From CAYTAP01 sp964435775 (GTDB lineage Bacteria > Planctomycetota > Phycisphaerae > Tepidisphaerales > Tepidisphaeraceae): 22,819 nucleotides of DNA. The DNA lies in the NCBI GenBank assembly GCA_964435775.1, contig CAYTAP010000063.1, positions 1-22,819 on the forward strand, in the 5' to 3' direction. Shown here piece by piece: positions 14,676-20,745 of the stretch. The stretch's first letter is position 1, and each line of letters opens with the position of its first letter. The notes under the pieces were generated by a model that made no database searches, was not told the origin of the DNA, and was given only the letters and a program-made list of their open reading frames with translations. The position numbers were made by a program, and so were the translations under genes.

Positions 14676-15965
14676 ATGTTGACCTCCACTGATGATGTTT
14701 CCGTCGAAGCGATGCGCTTCATTGATCCGGTTCTGCTCCCCATCGCGGAAAAAGTGTTCGCGCGCCAGCCGCTCAGCCAGTCCGATGGCGAGGCGCTTTA
14801 CGGTACGCACGATATTCACGGCGTCGGCCGACTCGCCAACCTGATGCGGCAACGCCTTCATGGCGACAAGACCTTTTACAACCGCAACCGCCACATCAAT
14901 TACACGAACGTCTGCGCGCTGAGTTGCAAGTTCTGCTCCTTCTACCGCAAACGCGGGGAGGAGGGGGCGTACGAGATGAGCGTCGAGCAGATCGTCGCAA
15001 CGGCCAAGACCGCCGCCGACGCTGGAGCGACGGAGGTTCACATCGTCGGCGGCCTGCATCCGTGGCAGAAGCTTGATTATTACCTGGAGATGCTCCGCGG
15101 CATCCGGCGCGAATGCCCGCAGCTTCATGTTAAGGCGTTCACCGCCGTCGAGATCGTTCATCTGTCGCGCGTGGGTCACTTGAGCATCCACGATGTGCTC
15201 GTGCGGTTGAAGGAGGCCGGGCTGGGTTCATTGCCCGGCGGCGGCGCGGAGATTTTCGACGAGCGCGTCCATGGCGAAGTCTTCAAGGGCAAGGTGGGCG
15301 CCGACATGTGGTTCGGCGTTCATCGCATCGCCCATGATTTGGGGCTGTACACGAACGCGACCATTTTGTACGGCCATGTGGAGACGGTTCCGGAGCGCGT
15401 GGCTCACTTCATCAAATTGCGCGAGCTCCAGGCCGACAGCCTCATGAAAGCCGGGCTGGATCCGGATGCCGCGCCGACGCGCATCGACGAAAGGCCGACC
15501 GACAAGGCGTTCCTCAACTGCATCATACCCTTGAGCTTCATTCCCGACCGCTCGGAGCTGGGATATCTGCCTGGCCCGACGGGATTGACCGATCTCCGCA
15601 CCCTGGCGATCTCCCGGCTGATGCTTCACAACATCCCGCATATCAAGGCGTTCTGGATCATGCAGGGCATTGGGCTCTCACAGTTGTCCCTCTCGTATGG
15701 GGTGGATGATCTCGACGGCACCGTCGTCTGGTATGACATCACCAAGCGCGAGGGGGACGGCGTGCATCAGCATTTTCATGTCCACGACATTCAGCGCCTG
15801 ATCCGCGAGGCCGGGCGGACGCCTGTCGAGCGCGACACGCTGTATCACGAAGTGGTGCGCGATGAGAATGACCGCGTGCGCGCGATTGGACCACGCGCGG
15901 TCGGCGCGGATTCACCGAAGACCGCGCATCAAGTTGATTCGAGCCAGCTCGTTCACAGCAATTGA
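14676..15965 (+). CDS. mqnE: Aminofutalosine synthase (radical SAM, MqnE)
   Basis: A 429-residue radical SAM enzyme. MqnE joins the 3-carboxyvinyloxybenzoate product of MqnA to the SAM-derived adenosyl group, giving aminodeoxyfutalosine. The 4Fe-4S cysteines are in CALSCKFCSFYRK (C80, C84, C87). GATEVHIVGGLHP, LGSLPGGGAEIFDERV and the NCIIPLSFIPDRSELG segment are typical of the MqnE/MqnC family. Choice of MqnE over the cyclase MqnC rests on overall resemblance and the LPGGGAEIF context, so MqnC is a less likely alternative. The C-terminus runs about 30 residues past the usual end and looks low in conservation. ATG 14676 is preferred because a -10-like TATACT ends eight bases before it and no ribosome binding site is present. 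Confidence 0.9.
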   Translation: MLTSTDDVSVEAMRFIDPVLLPIAEKVFARQPLSQSDGEALYGTHDIHGVGRLANLMRQRLHGDKTFYNRNRHINYTNVCALSCKFCSFYRKRGEEGAYEMSVEQIVATAKTAADAGATEVHIVGGLHPWQKLDYYLEMLRGIRRECPQLHVKAFTAVEIVHLSRVGHLSIHDVLVRLKEAGLGSLPGGGAEIFDERVHGEVFKGKVGADMWFGVHRIAHDLGLYTNATILYGHVETVPERVAHFIKLRELQADSLMKAGLDPDAAPTRIDERPTDKAFLNCIIPLSFIPDRSELGYLPGPTGLTDLRTLAISRLMLHNIPHIKAFWIMQGIGLSQLSLSYGVDDLDGTVVWYDITKREGDGVHQHFHVHDIQRLIREAGRTPVERDTLYHEVVRDENDRVRAIGPRAVGADSPKTAHQVDSSQLVHSN

Positions 15966-15994
15966 ATTGACGCAGACCTCTTTCCGGAGCGTTC

Positions 15995-16474
15995 ATGGCC
16001 ACCGAATGGTATTACTCCAGCAATGACCAGCAGCAGGGCCCGGTGACGTTCGCCGAACTGGGCCAATTGGCCAAGGATGGGACGCTCAAACCCATCGACC
16101 TCGTTTGGAACCAGGGAATGAGCGACTGGCAGCCGGCGAGCATGTTCCCGGCGCTCTTCGGCGGCGTGATGACCGGCGGCGGCGCTGTCCCGGCCAATCC
16201 GTACGCCAGGCCGCCCGGGCAAGTCTCGCCGGTCGCTTCCGACGGGAAAAAGCATGCGGTTGCGGCGCTGATCGTCTCCATCTGCGGATTGATCTGTTGC
16301 GTGGGTCTCATTCTCGGCGTCATTGGGTTTGTGATGGGATTGCAGGCGTACAACAAGCTCAAGGCGAACAATGAGAAGGATGGACAGGGTTTTGCCCTGG
16401 CCGCGATTATCATCGGGGCATGGGATGTCTTGAGCAGCCTTGGTTTTTATGTGCGCACCTCGCACGGACTATAA
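15995..16474 (+). CDS. GYF_2 domain membrane protein (first of tandem pair)
   Basis: A 159-residue protein with an N-terminal GYF_2 domain (about residues 4-52): EWYYSSNDQQQGPVTFAELG, then DLVWNQGMSDWQPA. GYF domains are known to bind proline-rich peptides; the bacterial GYF_2 form is of unknown role and often attached to membrane parts. A short proline-rich linker (NPYARPPGQVSP) leads to two hydrophobic segments, AALIVSICGLICCVGLILGV and a second near the C-terminus, as in DUF4190-type proteins. The topology would leave the GYF domain in the cytoplasm or periplasm, undecided. GGAG is six bases before the ATG. It starts 29 bases after mqnE and is followed by a paralogue 27 bases later. Function is not known. 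Confidence 0.85.
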   Translation: MATEWYYSSNDQQQGPVTFAELGQLAKDGTLKPIDLVWNQGMSDWQPASMFPALFGGVMTGGGAVPANPYARPPGQVSPVASDGKKHAVAALIVSICGLICCVGLILGVIGFVMGLQAYNKLKANNEKDGQGFALAAIIIGAWDVLSSLGFYVRTSHGL

Positions 16475-16501
16475 TGGGCGGATCGCTCCAGGGAGGTGGA
16501 C

Positions 16502-17029
16502 ATGTCCGAATGGTATTACGCCAGGAACAACAGGCAGTATGGACCGATTGCTTTCGAGGCGCTGCGGCAACTGGCGGGGGACGGCCTGTTGTCGCCGGGC
16601 GATCTGGTGTGGCATGAGGACCTTTCCGATTGGCAACCGGCCGGGCAAATCGACGGATTGTTTCAAGCGCCCGCCGCAGTCGGGCCATTGCCTTCATTGC
16701 CGACGCGCGCCACGCCTGCATCGCCCGGTGGCTATTCACAGCAAAGCCGCAGCGTAGGCCCGAGCCAGGAAAACCTTGCCGTCGCCGCGCTGGTGTTGGG
16801 ATGCGCCAGCTTCGTCTTCTTTGGTCCGGTCCTTGGCATCCCCGGACTGATCTGCGGCAAGATCGCGCTGCGAAACATGCGCACCTACGGGAATGACACC
16901 GGCAAAGGGATGGCGCAAGCCGGTGTGATCATCGGCTACATCTGGTGCGTCCTGATCGCGCTGTTCATTCTCGTCGTCATTCTTTTCATTCTGTTCGTGG
17001 TCGTGGCGGCAGGAGCCGGCGCGAGATAA
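16502..17029 (+). CDS. GYF_2 domain membrane protein (second of tandem pair)
   Basis: A 175-residue paralogue of the previous gene. The GYF_2 domain (residues 3-50) reads EWYYARNNRQYGPIAFEALR, then DLVWHEDLSDWQPAGQ. A linker of about 40 residues rich in proline, serine and alanine follows, then a DUF4190-like part with segments AALVLGCASFVFFGPVLGI and a long C-terminal hydrophobic helix pair. GGGAGG lies five bases before ATG 16502; the in-frame GTG at 16496 overlaps that site and is rejected. TATAAT at 16470-16475 overlaps the previous gene's stop codon and could be an internal -10 box, but no -35 box supports it. The pair probably arose by local duplication. Role unknown. Confidence 0.85.
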   Translation: MSEWYYARNNRQYGPIAFEALRQLAGDGLLSPGDLVWHEDLSDWQPAGQIDGLFQAPAAVGPLPSLPTRATPASPGGYSQQSRSVGPSQENLAVAALVLGCASFVFFGPVLGIPGLICGKIALRNMRTYGNDTGKGMAQAGVIIGYIWCVLIALFILVVILFILFVVVAAGAGAR

Positions 17030-17059
17030 ATGCCGGGAAGCCGTGACGCGTGCGCCGAA

Positions 17060-17212
17060 TCACTCCCGCGGCTCTTCGCCGGTGATTTCATCGACGATCG
17101 ATTGCACGAACCCAGCCATCCAGACCACGCTGGCGGCGGCGGCCATCAATTGATCGACATGCCCGGCGGCGCGCCGGCGCTCCTTGCCGTGGGCCGCGCG
17201 TTGCATCTGCAT
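17060..17212 (-). CDS. Possible small hypothetical protein
   Basis: A 50-residue minus-strand frame starting MQMQRAAHGKERRRAAGH and ending QSIVDEITGEEPRE. Third codon positions are mostly G or C, as in the neighbouring genes, and GAGGTG lies about six bases before the ATG. The middle (LMAAAASVVWMAGFV) is mildly hydrophobic and could be a short membrane helix. The frame continues upstream to a GTG at 17380, so the protein may be longer. A competing plus-strand frame at 17030-17362 looks less protein-like. No family is recognised. It lies in the 489-base stretch between the second GYF gene and recO, which otherwise shows only the recO -10 box. Confidence 0.3.
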   Translation of the reverse strand: MQMQRAAHGKERRRAAGHVDQLMAAAASVVWMAGFVQSIVDEITGEEPRE

Positions 17213-17506
17213 CGGACTCACCTCATGACGGACGACGCGCGGCGTCGGTTCGACATGCGCATCGGAGGAATGACATTGGTGCGCATCGGCGCGCAATGGC
17301 GCTGGATGCGAAGGCCCGGCGGTTGTGTGCCGGTCGAAGATGGGGACTCGTTGTTCCACTGAAAATAGTAATGCCGTCACCCCTCTCTGGTTCGTACATT
17401 CCGGGCCATCCGCTGCACAAATTTCCTCCGAGCCTCATCCTCTCTCATATCTGAACCGCTTGAGCCTGCTCCACGCCATCATTTCCCGCGATGCCCGCGC
17501 ATCACC

Positions 17507-17512
17507 TATAAT
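17507..17512 (+). promoter_or_regulatory. Candidate -10 box of recO
   Basis: A perfect TATAAT at 17507-17512 ends six bases before the recO ATG at 17519. Transcription would begin at or next to the start codon. No -35 match was found at the usual distance, and there is no ribosome binding site, which fits a leaderless message. Confidence 0.5.
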
Positions 17513-17518
17513 CCGTCG

Positions 17519-18337
17519 ATGCCACTGGTTCGGGACCGCTGTATTTGTCTGCGGAAGTACGAATACAGCGAAACCTCGCAGATTCTCACCCTTTTTTCGC
17601 GCGATCACGGACTTGTCCGCGTCATCGCCAAGGGGGCGCATCGCCGCACCAAGGCCGGGGCGGGGAAGTTTGATGGGGGCGTGGACCTGCTTGATGTCGG
17701 CGACGCTGTTTTCATACACGATCCGGCCAAAGAGCTGGGAACCCTGACCGAATGGTCGTTGCAGCAGGGAAACCTCGAACTGCGGCGGAGCCTGCGCGCG
17801 GTTTATCTCGCCCAATACGCGGCCGAGCTGACGGGCCTGCTCATCCAGGAGCATGATCCGCACCGTCATCTGTATGATCGCCTCGAGGCGCTTCTGAATG
17901 ATCTATCCACAATCCGGATCGAGGAGGCCTTCCTCGCTTTCGAGTTGGACTTGCTTCGCGACACGGGATATCTCGCCGATCTGGGATCATGCGCCTCGTG
18001 CGGCGGCGCGGTGGGCGGGCGAGAAGCGTGCTTTTTTTCCCCCGGCCAGGGTGGGCTTATCTGCCGCAATTGTCATGTTGCCGTTGCCGACCGGATACCC
18101 TTCGACCCGCGTCTGCTCAGTATGATCCAGGGCATCCTGCGCCTGCCCAAGAGCAACGGTTCAACCCAGCGCCTCCCCCGGCTTTCACGCCATCAGACCG
18201 ACCCGATCAACCATCTTTTCGCCACGCAGATCGAACACACGCTGTCGCGGCGGTTGCGCCTGGCGCGCCATGTCCTGGCGGCCGGAAATCGCGCGGAAGC
18301 CATCTCGCCCCGCCAAACCCTGTCGGGGCGAGCGTAG
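17519..18337 (+). CDS. recO: DNA repair protein RecO
   Basis: A 272-residue RecO homologue. RecO works with RecF and RecR to load RecA on single-stranded DNA coated with SSB during gap repair. The N-terminal OB fold (about 1-80) shows LRKYEYSETSQILTLFSRDHG and IAKGAHRR. The helical middle follows (RRSLRAVYLAQYAAELT). A four-cysteine zinc site is made by C158, C161, C182 and C185 (CASC and CRNC). The end LFATQIEHTLSRRLRLARHVL is the usual C-terminal helix; about 15 further residues after it include an inverted repeat (18305-18331) and may have been added by it. The ATG follows a TATAAT by six bases. It has no obvious operon partner. Confidence 0.93.
   Translation: MPLVRDRCICLRKYEYSETSQILTLFSRDHGLVRVIAKGAHRRTKAGAGKFDGGVDLLDVGDAVFIHDPAKELGTLTEWSLQQGNLELRRSLRAVYLAQYAAELTGLLIQEHDPHRHLYDRLEALLNDLSTIRIEEAFLAFELDLLRDTGYLADLGSCASCGGAVGGREACFFSPGQGGLICRNCHVAVADRIPFDPRLLSMIQGILRLPKSNGSTQRLPRLSRHQTDPINHLFATQIEHTLSRRLRLARHVLAAGNRAEAISPRQTLSGRA
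18305..18331. repeat. Hairpin over the last codons of recO
   Basis: TCGCCCCG (18305-18312) and CGGGGCGA (18324-18331) form an 8-bp perfect stem around an 11-base loop. It lies in the final codons of recO, six bases before the end of the stop codon. No T-run follows, so a terminator role is doubtful; a repeat that extended the reading frame is possible. Confidence 0.5.
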
Positions 18338-18354
18338 CGATCCTTCGCAAGGAG

Positions 18355-18406
18355 TGGAGGGCGTCGCTCCCGCGACGCCGTGGCGTTGCGGGAGCAGCGC
18401 CCTCCA
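18355..18406. repeat. Inverted repeat after recO
   Basis: TGGAGGGCGTCGCTCCCGCG at 18355-18374 and its near-complement ending GCAGCGCCCTCCA at 18406 form a stem of about 25 pairs with two or three mismatches. It starts 17 bases after the recO stop and is the main structure in the 228-base gap to the FHA gene. It differs in sequence from the CT-rich and GTAGGG families. Confidence 0.75.
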
Positions 18407-18565
18407 ATTTCCACCAGGCGCCACTGGTCGCGGTACGCCGAGACGAATGCTCGCGCGTGTACTGAAGACACATGTCCGCGTGTACGCCGACACGCGGCAC
18501 CCTCAAATTGATTTGTCGCAATGCACGAACGGCAAAACTCCTCAACGGTCGAACGACGCCGGTCG

Positions 18566-19306
18566 CTACGGGTGCGTGAAAATACTCTTGGGCTTTTCGG
18601 CGGGCTGGGTGGCTGGTTCGTTGACGAAGATCGTCTTGACACCCCCTTCATTGTGCAGCCGATGCTTGAGTTGCTTAATTCCCCAGATCAGCACCGCGAC
18701 GAGCGCCGCGCCAAGGACGATGCTTATCGTCCAGCCGGCCGGGCCCATGCGTGTTTTGGCGGCGCGGGCTTTGGCGCGGCGGGATCGCGAGGCGCTGGTC
18801 CTTGGCCGACGAGAGGCGCGCAAACCCAAATCGACGAAATCATCGGCGGCGTCATCCGCGCCGAAAACCTCCGAGGGCGGCAGGGTGTCGGCGTATCCTC
18901 CATCCGCCGGGGCGGCTTCATCAGTGGATGAAACGGATTCGGCATCTTCATCGACTGGCGGCGGGGTGGCGTCGATCGAGGGTGTGTGTTCCAAAATACG
19001 GATCGTCGGAGGCTTGGCATCCCCTCCCTTGCCCAGGACGATCAGGTCCCCCACCTTCAAGGGGATGGGGTCAATGACCTCCATCCCGTTGACCCACGTT
19101 CCCCGGCCGGATCCGGAGTCGGCGATCATCCAATGGCCGCCACGGGCAAAGATCGCACAATGATTGCGCCCCACGACGGTTGAGGGGATGACCACATCCA
19201 CATGCGNNNNNNNNNNACCGACCATGAGCGGTCGGCCATCCGATCGCATCACCAGAAGAAGCGAACGCTCCCCCAGCGGATGATGCACTGACACCTTCAG
19301 GCCCAT
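18566..19306 (-). CDS. FHA-domain protein with C-terminal membrane anchor
   Basis: About 246 residues with an N-terminal forkhead-associated domain, which binds phosphothreonine peptides in kinase signalling. Visible parts are PLMVG at the gap, HVDVVIPSTVVGRNHCAIF (the usual S-R-x-H core appears as G-R-N-H), DSGSGRGTWVNGMEV and LKVGDLIVLG. A run of ten N hides the residues right after LMVG, where the conserved phosphate-contacting arginine should be. A linker of about 90 residues rich in acidic and then Arg/Lys residues leads to one membrane helix (WTISIVLGAALVAVLIWGI) and a short tail, so the FHA domain would be cytosolic. ATG 19306 has GAGG five bases upstream and is preferred over 19324. 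No kinase gene is nearby. Confidence 0.88.
   Translation of the reverse strand: MGLKVSVHHPLGERSLLLVMRSDGRPLMVGXXXXHVDVVIPSTVVGRNHCAIFARGGHWMIADSGSGRGTWVNGMEVIDPIPLKVGDLIVLGKGGDAKPPTIRILEHTPSIDATPPPVDEDAESVSSTDEAAPADGGYADTLPPSEVFGADDAADDFVDLGLRASRRPRTSASRSRRAKARAAKTRMGPAGWTISIVLGAALVAVLIWGIKQLKHRLHNEGGVKTIFVNEPATQPAEKPKSIFTHP
19207..19216. other. Assembly gap (10 N) inside the FHA domain
   Basis: Ten N fall directly after LMVG in the FHA domain. The frame continues correctly across a length of ten, and the spacing fits the family, so here the placeholder may match the true length. Confidence 0.95.
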
Positions 19307-19417
19307 GCCAACCTCAAAAACCATCGGAACGGTCTGATGCCCCTCATTCGCGCGCGTGCAATTCTATACTCTGGAGCGTCGGAAGCGAAGATGGTACGTT
19401 GTCCGCAGCTGGGAAAA

Positions 19418-19503
19418 GTCGGCAGTCGGCAGTGGGCAGTGAAGAAAAAGAAAGACAGGCGCATTTGTTTTCCTGCCGGCTGCCGACTACCCACTGCCGA
19501 CTG
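19418..19503. repeat. GGCAGTCGGCAGT inverted repeat next to folD
   Basis: CAGTCGGCAGTGGGCAGT (19423-19440) and ACTACCCACTGCCGACTG (19486-19503) pair in 17 of 18 positions around a 45-base spacer that holds an A/G-rich tract. Extra GTCGG and CTGCCGGCTGCCG copies flank the arms. The repeat ends seven bases from the folD stop codon. Confidence 0.8.
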
Positions 19504-19510
19504 TTTTCCC

Positions 19511-20407
19511 TCATTTATCCGGTGCCCCCGGGAGGAGCAATTCCGCGCTTCTCAACGTGTTTTTGAGGAGCATCGCCACGGTCATCGGTCCGACGCCGCC
19601 GGGGACGGGGGTGAGGTATTCGGCCACTTCCGCCACCGCGTCATGATCGACATCGCCGACGGTTTTGCGGCTGCCGTCGGGAAGCGTGATCCGGTTGATC
19701 CCCACGTCGATGACCACCGCGCCCGGCTTGCCTTCGATTTTCGGACGAATGTGCTCGGCGGTGATGAGTCCCGGCTTGCCGACGGCGACGACAAGAATAT
19801 CGGCGCGACGGGTGTGGCTGGCGAGATCGCGGGTGGCGATGTGGCAGAGGGTGGTCGTCGCCATCCGTTCGGTGAGGAGGAGCGCCACCGGTTTGCCGAC
19901 GATCTGGCTGGCGCCCACGACCACCGCTTCAGCGCCGCGCAGCCGAACGCCGGTGGATTCGATCAATTCGATGCACGCCAGCGCCGTGCAGGGGGCGATC
20001 AGCGTGTGTCCATAGACGACATAGCCAATGTTGGCGGGGTTGACGCCTTCGACATCCTTCACCACGTCAATCTCAAATTGCAGCCGCGGAGCGTCCAGAT
20101 GCGCCGGCAACGGGAGGTGCATCATGATTCCCGTGACGGAAGGGTCCTGGTTGAGTCGGCGGATTTCGTATTTGAGGTCGCGCTGCGTGATGTCGGCCGG
20201 AAGCTTGAGCAGTTCAAAGTCGATTTTCGCCGCAGCGCAGGCTTCCCCCTGGCGCAAGGCGTAGAGCTCATTGGACGGCTTTCCGCCGACGAGGATCGCC
20301 GTCAGATGAACCGGATGACCCAGCGTTTTGAGCCGAGCCACGCGGGCGGCGATGTCGGAGCGGTTTTGCGACGCCAGCGCGGCGCCATCGATGATCTTTG
20401 CGGTCAT
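19511..20407 (-). CDS. folD: FolD-family methylene-THF dehydrogenase with altered active site
   Basis: A 298-residue FolD homologue. Classical FolD oxidises methylene-THF to methenyl-THF with NADP and then hydrolyses it to formyl-THF. The nucleotide-binding part is intact: AVVVGASQIVGKPVALLL, DILVVAVGKPG, VIDVGINR and the end motif TPVPGGVGPMTVAMLL. The folate site is not. Tyr49 (NELY) is kept, but the catalytic lysine four residues later (Lys54 in E. coli) is Gln53. The glutamine of the QLPLP motif is His97 (MHLPLP), and the aspartate of KDVDG is Glu120 (KDVEG). The lysine is known to be needed for cyclohydrolase activity, so this may be a dehydrogenase only. Length is normal. The ATG follows a TATACT by seven bases. 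Confidence 0.88.
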   Translation of the reverse strand: MTAKIIDGAALASQNRSDIAARVARLKTLGHPVHLTAILVGGKPSNELYALRQGEACAAAKIDFELLKLPADITQRDLKYEIRRLNQDPSVTGIMMHLPLPAHLDAPRLQFEIDVVKDVEGVNPANIGYVVYGHTLIAPCTALACIELIESTGVRLRGAEAVVVGASQIVGKPVALLLTERMATTTLCHIATRDLASHTRRADILVVAVGKPGLITAEHIRPKIEGKPGAVVIDVGINRITLPDGSRKTVGDVDHDAVAEVAEYLTPVPGGVGPMTVAMLLKNTLRSAELLLPGAPDK

Positions 20408-20414
20408 GCCGCGA

Positions 20415-20420
20415 AGTATA
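20415..20420 (-). promoter_or_regulatory. Candidate -10 box of folD
   Basis: On the minus strand TATACT (20420-20415) ends seven bases before the folD ATG at 20407. The start of transcription would fall at the start codon. There is no ribosome binding site in the seven bases and no good -35 box. Confidence 0.45.
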
Positions 20421-20498
20421 GTGATTTTTCCGCGCCGCCGCGTCGAACGCGCGCGGGAAAAGTCAACATCGCAAATATATCGAGTGACGCCGCATGAT

Positions 20499-20631
20499 TA
20501 CCCTCTCCCGGTACGCCGGTCTTCGACCCTGAGGCTCAGACCCGAAGGGGGGAGGGCAGGGATGGGGTTTTTGCCAGTCGAGCGGAACCCCCTCCCCAAC
20601 CCTCCCCCGCGGGTACGCGGGGGAGGGGGCA
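20499..20631. repeat. CT-rich two-half hairpin repeat with internal insertion
   Basis: Third full copy of the CT-rich element. The right half (GCGGAACCCCCTCCCCAACC, then GGGTACGCGGGGGAGGGGG) closely matches the copy at 12716-12819. The left half is interrupted after CCCTCTCCCGGTACGCCGG by about 30 bases that carry CTTCG and CGAAG ends around CCCTGAGGCTCAGA. It lies in the 338-base space between the divergent folD and lipoprotein genes, which otherwise shows only the folD -10 box. Confidence 0.8.
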
Positions 20632-20745
20632 AAGTGCACATGCGACAGAGCGGGAAAAATCCGGCGCGATCCGGCTTGGCGATTGCCTGCCCGGCGCAAT
20701 TGCGGTACACGTTGTGGCTTGTTGAATTCAAATGGAGTCCCGCCC

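Noticed and set aside
16470..16475. TATAAT as promoter of the second GYF gene
   Set aside because: It overlaps the previous stop codon and no -35 box lies at 16-18 bases; it is kept only as a remark in the gene entry.
17030..17362. Plus-strand frame of 110 codons starting right after the second GYF gene
   Set aside because: The ATG directly abuts the previous stop without its own ribosome binding site, and the composition is shadow-like; the minus-strand frame is the better candidate.
9908..20631. CRISPR array
   Set aside because: The repeats are inverted, few, of unequal length and kilobases apart; there are no regular spacers and no cas genes.
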